Of a stretch of 64,000 nt of DNA, positions 45,629 to 58,300 are shown piece by piece. The position numbers and the translations under genes were made by a program. The notes under the pieces are model-generated. The model was not told the DNA's origin. It ran no database searches and worked only from the letters and a program-made list of their open reading frames with translations. Numbering within the stretch: position 1 is the stretch's first letter; each line of letters begins with the position of its first letter. Location: assembly GCA_964023205.1 (NCBI GenBank), contig OZ026844.1, positions 28,990,934-29,054,933 on the forward strand, written 5' to 3'. This stretch comes from Lutraria lutraria. Its lineage: Eukaryota > Mollusca > Bivalvia > Venerida > Mactridae.

Positions 45629-47790
45629 ATGAATGACATGATGTCTTGGAAAAACTACATCACCCATGATAATGGCAACCTACAGTCGCTCAGGTATGAT
45701 ATTAAAAACATACCAATCATAGACGGAACTTTGTATAAGAGTCAGGAGTTCAAACTGAATAAGTAGTGCAATAATAAATTTTGTACACATTGGAGGAGTC
45801 TAATCAAAAACTATTTCTAGTGTGCAGCTGTTGTCCAAACTCATAAAAGCATGGTTGAGTTGGACCTATATAAACATTTTATTGTGAATTATTCATAAAA
45901 TGTGAAAGAAAAGAACATGCATTTAAATGGATCTACATCAGACTGAGATCTGTTAATTTGTGACACAAGCACTGCATAAAATCTGACTGTGTTATCAACA
46001 TAAACATAACACATTTTTTCAAAGACTTTGTTGTGTTTATAGTTTGTATATATTATGTTTGTGAGTTTATAGTAAGTTAGTAAGGTTCCATGCCTTTTCT
46101 TAAACAATGTATAATTAATAACAAACAACCCTTAATTCTGGAGCCACTTCTGTAGAACCATATCTTTTTAGGTTATAATATATTGGGAACAAGGCAGTGC
46201 ATAATTCTAGTACTATTAACATCAATAATGAAGGCTAACATTTTTGTGCATAAAACGGAATCTATATACTAGTACTGGCCTTTTATTATTGTCCAATTTT
46301 TGTCTGTATAATTAATTTTAGACGTGAGAGTATAGACATCAATGCTATTAATAAAATAAAAAAACTTATGATTTTGTTCATGTATACTTGGTATATTTAC
46401 TTTACTGCAAGGATGTGTATCAATTGCTCACTTACTGTAAACTTAAGTCTGTGTATATAGTTATGTTCAATCAGGAAGTAAAAGTTAATATTGCATAATT
46501 TATTTTCCGCATTTTTTTTTTGTTCATTCAAAACCTTAAATCAATCAGTTTGTGTTACAGCAAAATCTGAATGGAATATTTAAACAGATCTGTTGGAATT
46601 ATTCTAACATAATTATTACAGTTTTATAAATTCATTTGAGTTCGATCACTCTGCTGCAGGTGATGATACATATGGCAGTGCTTTACAACGAGTAATGAAG
46701 GAATGTTTGCCTCCAATTCTCGCAGAAATAGCAGATAAAAGACCATCTGATCCAATAGAATACTTAGCAAATAGTCTGTACAAATTCAGAGTAAGTTTTT
46801 ATTTGTACTTTAATGATATATTATGCGTAAAAAAGTGTTTGTTCCTAATTTCATTTTCATTCAAGATAGGATTGGTAAATAGGGAATTTTTAGTTTTTGT
46901 TGTTCTTGAAAGCTGCGGAAAGGGAAATGGATGTACTATTCCTCTGGCCTATTGGGTCTGGGGTAACCATAAACATTTTCTACGTCTTAACAGTAATTGT
47001 TTTGAAATCTGATCTGGTTTACTCACTGTATCAATGCTATTTACAACAGAACACCACTTCTCTTAAAATCATACATAGCATGAGTTAAGTAAAACTTGTC
47101 TGTTACATATATTTCATTTTCTGAAACAGTGAACAAGATAATTAAACATTAAACAAATTTAGTATACATGTAAATTTTAGTATCTCAGTATAACAGCATT
47201 GTACATTCAAGATTTTGCTTTGGTATCACCTCGATCTGTCTCTGAGAAATGTTTCAAACTGAAATGTGTCAGATATTGATAGAATCAATACCCTAAGTAT
47301 TTGAGCTGTAACAAGTTTTTTGTTTATATCGAGTTTTACACCCCTTTTCAACAGTCAAAGTCATATGAGGTGGACAGTTCACCAAAGCATCGCTCCTGGT
47401 ACTAGACTCCCATCCTCCGTAAGCAACTGCCTACTTTCTCACATGAAGCTGTAACAAGTACTTAATATACACTTAATATCAAATTTGATAAATCTTCAGG
47501 AAAAAGAAGACCAGGAGTTGAATGAGAAAGAAGTAGAAGAGAGTCACCCAACTACGCAGACAATGTCTTCAAGGCACAGTAAGAAACACACAGGAACTAC
47601 TCAGGATAAGAAATTAAGACAAGAATTTCTCAATAAAGGATTAATTGTAGAAGGTGCACCATCAAGTGGTGATGATTTCATTGAGGAAGATCTTGACACT
47701 GTAAACATGAGTAATAAAATGGTGCATGAATCTTGTATGTCAGCCATCAAACGAATAGGAGACATTTTTGATGAAGACGATTTGTCCTGA
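45629..47790 (+). CDS. Small Dpy-30 motif protein, 3 exons, 174 residues
   Basis: Exons: 45629-45693, 46622-46790, 47500-47790 (TGA). Lengths 65, 169 and 291 nt keep the frame. The Dpy-30 motif (RPSDPIEYLANSLYKF, about residues 62-77) is a two-helix RIIa-like dimerisation module, found in DPY30 (MLL/COMPASS), in ciliary radial-spoke and AKAP-binding proteins, and in DYDC1/DYDC2. The C-terminal half is hydrophilic, with Glu/Lys-rich and Asp-rich stretches and an acidic end (DIFDEDDLS). The first exon is inferred from a good donor (CTCAG|GTATGA) and frame agreement with the acceptor at 46621/46622; a start at the ATG at 46695 would give a shorter protein. The start codon lies 332 bp from the POGLUT1 start on the other strand. 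I cannot name the orthologue: a sperm/cilia protein or a chromatin adaptor are both possible. Confidence 0.72.
47335..47445 (-). repeat. SINE body fragment, reversed
   Basis: 'CCCTTTTCAACAGTCAAAGT', 'CATATGAGGTGGACAGTTCA' and 'CCTCCGTAAGCAACTGCC' match the body of the 39325 SINE; the tRNA-like head is missing. In the intron before the last exon of the Dpy-30 gene. Confidence 0.55.
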
Positions 47791-47930
47791 TAAACAAACA
47801 TTGTCCTGTTAGTGCAAAGATGTAGCTTTTATTTTACATAAGATGAAGATACAAACTTTTCACACTGAAAGGAAAATAAGTAATTACATGATTGTATTTT
47901 CATGTGGGCCTCAGTGCCTACTGATTTCAA

Positions 47931-47936
47931 AATAAA
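47931..47936 (+). terminator. Poly(A) signal AATAAA of the Dpy-30 gene
   Basis: A canonical AATAAA lies 141 bp after the stop codon at 47790, the first one downstream on the plus strand. Likely cleavage is 10-30 bp further on. Confidence 0.45.
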
Positions 47937-49559
47937 CTATATATATACATTTATATAAACATGATGAAAATATATAGCCAGAGGAATTGTAAGGAAACTT
48001 CAGCATTACAGAGAAGAGTGTTATTAACTGTTTGTTGGTCAATAGAGTTAATTGGTGTTATGTAAAACATACTTCCAGGGTTAAGAAGCCAGTAACATTG
48101 AAGTCCAATTGCTTAATTTTTATGAATTAAACAATTTTAAAACAATACTTTATCATATTCTGGTTTGAATGGTGTAAAGATAAGTTATTACTAAAAACGA
48201 AGTGATAAAAGATGACAACTTAATTACTAGAAAAATGCAACAATTTTTCAGATCCTATTCTTCAAGAATGATAGTTTTATATTAACCACTAAATCATGCT
48301 AATTCACTAACCTTTTAATACATTTAATTGTAAGGTTTACAAATAATGCAAAAACTTTTTAAATTACTTTTCCAGTTAAAATAGTAGAAATATGTTTGAC
48401 TGTTAATATTGGAAAAATAAATGTTCAATATGAAATATTAATTCAGCGCGATCAGTATAAAGCATGTTAACCTCAGTGCTTAGCAATGTAAAGCCAACAC
48501 AAGAAGTCAGAGGTCATGCAATCTTGTCAGAAGCTTTTAAAGCTCACCATATTCAAGCTTGTGCCCAGAATGAGGTATAGTATTGGATATATCGATTACA
48601 ATTCTTTTCAGATATTTTTCTGCCATTTCAAGGTGCTTAGTCATTTTAGATAGATTTTTTTGTCTGTGTGATATTGGAGACAGTTTTACTATGTAGTTTG
48701 ATAATATACACATTTATGCATAACATGTTATTTTTTATTTAACATTTCTCTTAATAAAATTTTTTATACATACAAATATTGCGACAAAATGCATAGTCCT
48801 TTTAAATAATATGCAAATATATATCGCTTCGTTTACTGGACTGGTCAATCAATTATTTACAAAATATTGTTTTGATAGATCTGTGATTATTTCAAGAAAT
48901 TTTAAAGGACTATACATGAATATTTTGTTTATCCTGTTTTATTTTTTGTTAAATAAAATTATCCCAAAAGCATCAAATTGTTTGTGTTAATTTGTTTGAA
49001 TATGTAGGCTCAGTCTTGTTATCATATCTTTTGTGAACTTGAAATATGGGAAACCATATGACGTAGATATCCCCATTCTATTATTTCAGTCATGGTACAC
49101 TATAAGCATAATGTGTGAAACAAGAATTTCATATATATAACACCAAAATACAAATTCAAGGGCAAGTAACTTCAGCTTTTGACATGGTCAAAACTCTTAA
49201 TGCACAACTTCAAAATTTAATGCTGATAAACATTTTTGTATAATTTTCTAACTCTGCCCCTAATGATTTTGGAGATATAAAAAAAATTATGTGACTGTCA
49301 GACAGATGGACGGACAAGGGTAAATCTATATGCTTCCCATCTTTCTGAGTGGGGGTGGGGCACAAAAATGTATTCAGGTGCAAGTCATAATGCATACTGA
49401 CACCAGCAATTTGTGACAAAATAAAGTGTTTTGAATTATAAACTTCAGCAAGTATCAATATAGATACAAAGTACAAATCTACTTTGAACCACATGTCATA
49501 CAGGGCATGAAGCTAAATATCTTTGATTTCGAGAGTGGGAACTTCAGTAGTTGACAGTG

Positions 49560-49760
49560 GTAATGGAGAAGTACTCACAAGTCCCTCACTGCAGTTAGTT
49601 TAAATCCCATCCAGTACCAGATCTCATGTGAGGAAGCAGTCCAGCGAAATTACAGAAGGTTTGTGCTTCTAATGTGTTTTACACCTAGGATCTTCCTGCT
49701 CTGCTGAAGCTTGAGAAGTAGCCAACCCTGGCTATTGTTGTGATGTTAAACCCTGGTGAA
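49560..49760 (+). repeat. SINE-like remnant
   Basis: Contains 'CTCATGTGAGGAAGCAGTCC', 'GAAGCTTGAGAAGTAGCCAA' and 'GTTAAACCCTGGTGA', in the same order as the other two remnants. Confidence 0.4.
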
Positions 49761-51005
49761 AGAAGACGAGTCAGACAGTCGACAGTCTTATATATCAGGG
49801 GTGTGACTGCTCCAAGAGCAAAAAGGCTGAAGTACCCTTAACCCACTCCTTCATGCAAGCAAAAACATCATTTTTGAGTAGGTCAGGCTGAATCTGGACC
49901 CTTTTGTTTCTAAGATTTTAAGACAAAAAAGAGAAAATCAGCTGAAAGGAGAAAGAACCACACCCCTGATTATAAATATATTACTGCTTCCTATTTGTTT
50001 TATTAATTTCTGATATTTTTTATAACAATATACCAATCCTTGTTTCAAATGTCAAGATTACCCTGATGGAATTAAGAGTCAGCTTTAAGGCTACATATCA
50101 CATGATGTGGTCCAAATAAAGACTGGAAAACACACTGCTAAAAAACTTGTATGCAAAACAGGTATGCATTAGACTACTATTTTATTCGTTTCTGTATATT
50201 GCTCTATAAGCACTGCGCTTTCCCAGTCGCGCACATACAAATATACCAGAAAATGAATAGATAGGGTTGCAGTCGGAATCAAATGACTTAAAAATAGTCA
50301 CACAGTTGTGTTAAGCTTAATCAAATACCATTCTATAAACAGAATGGACCAATCTTAATTAATAGAATGATATTCGTAGTAATTTGCATATGCTAAATAG
50401 AATGAGTCCATCCTAATTCAACACCTAAATAACACCTATTACTTTAGTACATGCTTTCAATCTTTTCCTCTATATATTGAGATTTCATTGTATAAATAAA
50501 TGTTTAATTTTTAATCAGGAAGAAAAAGACCTAGGTGATAGAGTATTTATTCATAGTTTTACAACAAATCTATTTTTTTTATACAATGTACAAAAAGAAA
50601 ATGTAAAGTCATGAGTAAACTTATTAAATGCTAAACCATTTAGTTTTACAGAGAATTTTTTTTACAATTTAAAAAAAAAACAAGATCCAAAACAAGGTAC
50701 AGTATTCAGTAAACTCATATGCACCAGGTGGCATGCCTGACAAAATGGTGAAATCCATTAGACCTTATACGGACTGACAGACTGACAAGGCGATCACTAT
50801 ATACCCCTCATTATTAGATGCTGGGGGTATAAAAAGGAGAAAAGAGGTAAATACAGTACATCTGCCATTTAAAGGTCGACAACTCACAGCCTTGTCTACA
50901 TACATCATAAACATTTACAACTTAAAAATCAAAGGACATTTTAGATTCTACTCTCAATGCTTATTTACATGGGTGAAATATAACCTTGGTGCAGGGGAAA
51001 CAATA

Positions 51006-51265
51006 ACAAGAGGGCCAAGATGGCCCTATATTGATCAAATTAGAATCATAGCTTGCTGTGGAAATCATTGTTTCGATTCTGTGTCACAAGGTCTGTTGTT
51101 ATCAAGGCTTTTACATGTGATACCTGATAACCTAGTTTCTGACACAAGATGACAAGATTTCATTAAGGTTCGGTGAAGATCCAATCAAAACTGGACTTCT
51201 AGAGTGTTCACAAGGTTTTCCTTCAATTTGACATTTTGACGTTAATTTTAACTTAAACGACCCAT
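51006..51265 (-). repeat. Dispersed repeat (family E), truncated copy
   Basis: 'AACAAGAGGGCCAAGATGGCC' type start and 'GTTCACAAGGTTTTCCTT' match 25513-26164; the distal part is missing. Confidence 0.45.
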
Positions 51266-52334
51266 TATCAGCACAACAACATACAGAGACTGACAGCTAA
51301 CCCAGGGCACTTATGTGAGCAAAAAATAAGTAAAATCCAGTACTGACCAAACCTGCAAAAATGGAAATTCTGGCATATTCTGAAAATTTCACCCCTGTAA
51401 TTAACAATGTGGGCAAAATGTTGACAGGTACATTTGTGACAGGTGAGTAAATAAGATCAGTTGAAAACAGCTTACAGCAACTCCATTGCATGGCATAAAT
51501 ATAACATCAATATAAAAACATATTTATAAATAATACATAAACAAATTCCAAATAATTTTCGTACTAAAAATCTTAAATGTTTCATTCGTAAAATGTTGAG
51601 TTATGACCCTTAATTATATCAAAATGGTCCGAAACAAATCTATCAATCATATTGATAGCTGGTAACAAACTTGACACATACTGAAACATTGAGCTAAATT
51701 CAACTCGAACAATGCAGCAGTTAGACTGCACAAGACTGTGATAATAGTTCATCATTTTCTTGTACAACCGACAAGCTTAAAGTGGTCTTAAACATATCGT
51801 AAGTATAAGAAGGGGTGACATAACTGTTCAGATAAGTTAGTTTTAGTTTAGCAAATAATATTATGTATATATAAGGTTACATCTCTGATTAAATCAGTAT
51901 ATAATTTGTACAACAGGTTAAGTTTTTTACACATCATGAACAGCTGCTTTAAAACGAAAAACACAACAGTATGTAACAAGATATACAATCATTATAAGTA
52001 GTGTAATATAATTAGATGATATATTAACAATAACAAAAAATATACAGCCAAAGTATCCTGGTACCCTCATAAGAGAAAATAGTCAATTTTTCAAATTTAA
52101 TTCCCATAATCAATGAGTATCCAGAAATCAATTACCAATTCTTAAAACAGGCCAATAATGAAACACCAAAGAGTTGGTGTCAAGCTGAATGTAAAAAATG
52201 AAGCTCTAAATATCATTTAGAAACATTGTTCTAAATCTTAATGTTATACAGTACTAGTATCAGATTTCAACTTTGACCTCATTCAGCTTTTACACCAAAA
52301 CCATGTCTACGAGGACATATTCCCGACTTAAAGA

Positions 52335-55300
52335 CTATTTGTCCGATGTCGGCAAATCAACATCTGTTTTGTTGATAATTTCATTGTATACATTTAACTT
52401 CTTTTGGGCTTTCACCTTCGCTCCGCGTTCTGTACTTCCGATGTTCTTCATATCACCTGCTTGTCGTTGTAACTCAGCAAGCTGTTTATAACCAGCTGGC
52501 TTCCTGGCTAGTTTGTTCACTGTTTTCCTAGTTAATTTGTTCAACGTCTTTTTATCATTCAAATCTACTTTTTTACTTAACTTTTTTTCAACAACTTCAG
52601 GAACTATTTTTCTGATCTTTTTCTTCACTGTACATTCACTTTGTTCTTTCTTTACACATGGCTCGGTCCGTTTTTGCTTCTGTTGAAGTCTTACAGCTAA
52701 AATATGGGCATCTGTCTGCGCTGTAAGTAATTCTTGTAGCTTTTTGTCCCTGTTTTGTTTCAGATTTCTCAAACTATTTGGATGAAGATTTCGAGGTGGG
52801 ACAGACGGATCTCTTTTTTGTCTTTTACATTTTCTGAATGATTTCAATGGAGAATCTCGATTCTGTTTACTTTGTTTACTGAGTAAATTCAAATGTAGCT
52901 TTGATATACTAGAGTTCCAACCATTCACTAAAGTCTTCTTTTTCAACCCAGAGCTTGTCACGGTTGCACATTGTACTCTACCAATCTTCTGTGCAGACCA
53001 AGGTCTTTGTAAAGTACCAGCAATGAATGGATGTACATTAACAACATTACTGGCTTTTAATTGTCCATCAGCACTAACATTGTGTCCATTATCACAGGAC
53101 ACAGCATCAGTCACTTGATGTTCTCCATGTATATTGTGTTCATTGAAAGATGCCCGTGGATATATATTTTTTTTATGACACAAATTTCTTTTTACAGTGC
53201 ATCCCAAGATGTTATTGGAATGAAAGGTAGACACATATTGTCCCATGTCGGAATGAGATACACCTGAAGCTAAATGTAAATTTGAATTCATAAAACTGTC
53301 ATCAGCAACATTCTCCATTGAGATTTCAAAATTGCCAGGCACTGCGGAGGGCAAGCCCTGAAAAAGATATATACCAGCTTTACGACACAATATAGTTCTA
53401 CTTACATAGACCTCCCCCTTCTAGTTTTCTGGTATAACCCTTTTTCATCACCAGACAAAGTATTCACCTAAGGCATTTCCACTAGTGCTTGACTTACTTC
53501 TTTATTTATCTGTTTTTTAACAACCCATTCGACAACTATGGTCAATTCAGTGCCGCCCCCTGACAGCCGGGAGATATGATACAGGAGAACCGTGCATCCT
53601 TACTCTTTTCAAATAGTTTTCCTGGTTCCTTATTGTGCTCGATGTAAAGCACAGATACATGACTCATCCTTTTTCCTGTGATTTTCTTGACACAGTACTT
53701 GGTTTTGTAGTAGAGATGTGAACACTGAAAAAGCATCCCTGAGAAATTCGAAAGCAGCCAAGAATCAAACCCACCACCTTTTGTTTAGAAGTCCAGTGCA
53801 TTACCACTCGACGACCGATCACCCATCGATTTACTTCATCTGAACATGTATATCAATAATATATATACTTATAATATATATATATATATATGTAAAATGT
53901 TAAAATAAAAATATGTATTATTGATATATATATGTATATATATGAAAAAAAAATTTTTTTTCACATATGTCTTCTTGTGCCTGGACGACATTTAATTGTC
54001 ATCACCACTTTTTGACTATATGTATATATATAATAAATGATTATATATATAAAAGTATACTGATTGAAGCATTTGCCAGAATAAAGGATTATGATAACTA
54101 TTGTTACAAAGAAACTAGTCCTAGTTTCAACTCCAGTGATACAAATGATGTCAAACAATACTATTTTGAATGGCCAGGCTAATTTGGCCACTTTTCCAGC
54201 TTTAAAAGATAGAGGAAGCTAGATGGCAGGCTTACACCATTGTAGAACCACCAACTGTCCATAACCTAGTGTGACAGCTTCCAAACTAGTGAACTTTGTT
54301 CCAGGAGGGATTCAAACCCGCATTGGTGAGGGATTGGTGATTTTTAGTCAGAGATCATAACCACTTGACTATGGAGGCCCCTTAACAATATCTTACAAAG
54401 TACTAGTCTAGTATGTATTATTATCAAAACATTTAAATAGCCAGATCAACTTACCACAATTGTGTCATTCATAGACCATTCAGGGGAGCCGTCAGTTCTG
54501 AAAAAATCAGAGCAGCATATAGTCTTACTGCAAAATTTGATAACAATAATAACTTCTGTATAATGTACATAACAAAAAAAAAATACACAAAAAAGCGAAT
54601 GTCTTTTCTTCTGTTTTGGTAATTTTCTTTTATGAATAAATATTTTTGTTTTTAAATATGAACATATTTTCACCAGGATTTCCTGACAATTTACCTGTGT
54701 CTTATACACAGGAGAGACAAACATACCAGTCATTTATTTTTATTAATTACCCTAAATTTCACTTTAACTGAAAATTGCGTAGAATTCAAGTATTACTTAA
54801 GTTTAATTCACTTACTCCCTGTTCTGTTCCTTCCATGTTTTGTAATGTGAAAAGAGATAGGAATTATGTCCGAGCAACTGTAAACAAAGGTCATTTACTT
54901 TCTCCAGGAAGAATGGATACTGTTGAAGAATCTGAAATATTGAAAATACAAAACATACCAGTTCCATGAAAGTGACATCTCTTAATAGTACAGCATAAAC
55001 ATTGCATGAACTGAATTATAATATAACATCTTACAACTGCAGTCAAACCAGTGTCTGCGGCCACCTTTGAAAAAAAGGCCACCCTGTGAATAAAGGTCAT
55101 TATTTTAAAAAACGTCATTATCAACAATGATTTTTTAGAACAAAATGACTTCTGAATAAAGGCCATCTGTCAATAAAGGCCTATTATGTCTTTCCAGAGG
55201 GTGCATGGCCTTTGTTCACAGGTTTGACAGTAATTAAAGAATTTCTTGCAGATTCTGGCTCGCTGAATGTTTGCTGTAGTTAGTTAAATGTACATAAATA

Positions 55301-58300
55301 CTATAAATAACTATTAAATCTATTTTAGAACAATTATATCACATGACTAATAACACCCTTTTCACCCTACTTCGGCACTCATTTGCTGATTATTTTCATC
55401 CAAGATGAAGACTAGTAAGGTTTTAGTCAAAACTAGTTGGAAACAATAAATTGATAAAAACACCCGTTGTCTTTGTCGTGTGTTCCACTACACTATTTTA
55501 TTTATTGCTGTTATAAATACTATTTGTATGATGCTACAGAGACTATTAGACCAAATGCTTGCTTGGTGTATTAAAATTTGTAAGATGCTTGGGTGCACTC
55601 GTAATGGCTGTTCTGGACAGAATTCACTGTGTTCCATGGCACAGTGGTTCCGAACATACAGGAACAGGAAGATTTCCAGGCAACACGGCTGAAAATAACA
55701 GGAAGTGTGTCGGTAATAGACCCGGCCTGAGTCTATTGAGTACATGTAACTGAACGAACTTAATTTACAACGACAAGTTACATTTACATGAACTGATCAG
55801 TGTTTTTCTTTTCAAATATATTTTAAGATCTAGTCGATAAGTTTAGTCTGACAAAAAGTATGGGCTTGATATGATTAGGGTACGAACAGACTCTTAATCA
55901 TGACGACCACCACCCCTTCAGTGAAAGGCTTGTTAATAATCTTATTTGGAAGGAAAAATATAGATCTAGTAGATTGTATACTTTTCTGATATTCGTGGAT
56001 ACTTGCAGCTTTGAGTGTTTTTCCAAATACTCAAAAGCTGTATTTACGAACTATCGTAGATGCCATTTTTTATGCATAGAATGACGTCACTGTTCTCAGT
56101 GTTCCTCTTTTTTTTCCGGCACAAATAGAACATGTTCCAAACATTTGGAACAAGGAACAAGTGAGCAGGACGTCCAGAACAGGGTTACGAGCGGCCCCTT
56201 GTGCAACAGTTTCTTTACCTCGAGTATAAAACTAAATTTATAGACCCACACAAACCTCTTAATGTAGTAACATACCTGATTTATGATGGAATCAAATTCA
56301 ATAAAGTCAACAGCTTTATTTCCAACAGTGAATTTTGATTGTGCTTCTTTCGTTAAAGCCTGAAAAGAAATAACAGGCTAAGAATTATCATAAAATAAAA
56401 TATAAACAAAATACTGATAATCTAAGATATCTATATACATAAAACTCTGTAATTTGGGAGAAAAAAAACGAGGAAACCCCTGGTAAAGATATTCTAAGGT
56501 TTATGTCAGTAATAATTAGAGTAAAAAATCTGGACTGCAGGCAAAATTTCATTATTCAAATAATTCAGGTTTTCTGAGGTTTTACTGTGCACCAGTACAG
56601 GAATGAAGAAGTAGTGTCAGATAAGTCACTGACCAAAATCACAATGTTTAATGATTCAATGAAGAATTCAAATATAACACTCACTGCTATAAAGCCACTG
56701 GATAAATGACTGAATGATGGATGAACTATGGATTGAGTATCAAGTCGTGAATTTATCTGAAGAGACATTTGCTCATTGTTGCCGCCTTGAACTGTCTGAT
56801 TACCCTGAGGAATATGTGATGGCAAACAATGCTGAGGATGAAGAGGTTGTCGTAGAAACGGAACTTGCTTCTGTGGAATGATTGATTGAGGAAACTGAGA
56901 TGGATTTTCCATCATAAACATCTGATGATCCGGATAAGGTTGCTGACCTGATAGTGTTTGTACCGATACCAAAGGTCCTAATTTAGTATCAACCCTTGAT
57001 ACTTTTCCTACCGACTGTCTGTTTTGACTGCAAAACAAATTTTGAGCATTTTATTAAAGATTCATAGCGGAATTGATTACATTCAACACCTGTAAGTCTT
57101 CTGAAATTTCAGACAACCACAGAAAATTTCTATGATGACAATGTTTCACGAATCTTAAATGTCTGAACCTTACATTGGCATCCAAGCTACAGCATGTAGT
57201 TACTTAATCTATACTTACTTGTACATGCACATAAAAAACATTTAATAATTATGTGCATATGGAAGTTTTGTGTATGCATATTACAATTTAGATTAAATAA
57301 AAATTACTAAATAAACAATTCAAGAAATCATAAAAATACCAAGGTAGCATATCAGCTATGGATTTCATTAACTTGTGAAAATATAATTTATGTTACCTGT
57401 AATGCAAATTGGACATCATCATTACAGGTTTTACACAGCTCTCAGACAGGCATACTGGATCATCCATTTGAGGATTTGCATCATCACTTTTCTCCTTTTC
57501 ATCAATTTGTCTGAAAGACATTTCAGCCTCTTCATACTGTTTTGGTCCTTCTTCCTCAGATATGTTACCATCATCATCTTCATTAATTTCAATAATAAGA
57601 CCATCCAAGTCATCTGGAAGTTCAGTTTTAATTTTAACTTCAGTCATGTCTTTTATGGCATCAAGTCCACTAGTTACATTTGTTATCTGGATTCCAAACA
57701 TTGACTGGTCATTATCATCATCTTCATCATCTAAAGTATCACCATTTTCTTTACCCTCTACATTAAGTTTTACTCCTAATTCATTTGTCTCAAATATTTT
57801 TGGGTATTTTGAATTGTCTTGTTTACTAACACTTTCTTCTATTTCTTCACTTTCAGCAGCATTCTCTTCCTCCATACATGTATCGTTCAATATTTTGTTG
57901 TTCACTTCTTCATCTGATTCCATTAAAATCTTTGAACCTTGTTTTAGAGTCTCAGTTTCTTCTACCATTCCATTTGGATCATTAGTCTGATTATCTATAT
58001 TTACCTCATTTACGTTAGTTCCACTATCATTAACATCCATAGTCTTCTCCTTAACTGCACCTACATCAGCCATTGTCACAATACTGCTACCATCATGATT
58101 TGTTTCTTCTTCAAACTCACAAGTAGCAGGCTCTTCAGGATTCACTCTGACATTAGATTTGATGTGTTTCAAAGACAGAGATTTTTCCTCATACATATTT
58201 ATTTTATTCCGGTCATCCAATTCTGAAAGTGTAGTGTCCAAGTCAACTTTTGTATTTGGTGCTGGACTTTCATTGACATGGTTGTGGTCTGATGAACTAG

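Larger units (their letters stand above)
47791..52334. other. Intergenic space between the convergent Dpy-30 gene and the unrecognised gene
   Basis: No supported gene. AT-rich, with a SINE-like remnant (49560-49760), a truncated family E repeat (51006) and a 'GGGGGTATAAAAA' repeat end near 50825. A small inverted pair 'TAGTCCTTTTAAA' / 'TTTAAAGGACTA' (about 48797-48914) may be a tiny MITE. Confidence 0.5.

Noticed and set aside
57562..57990. Plus-strand Ser-rich ORF of 142 codons
   Set aside because: It is the reverse-strand shadow of the acidic exon 58451-57397, whose Asp/Glu codons read as Ser/Ile/Leu on the other strand.
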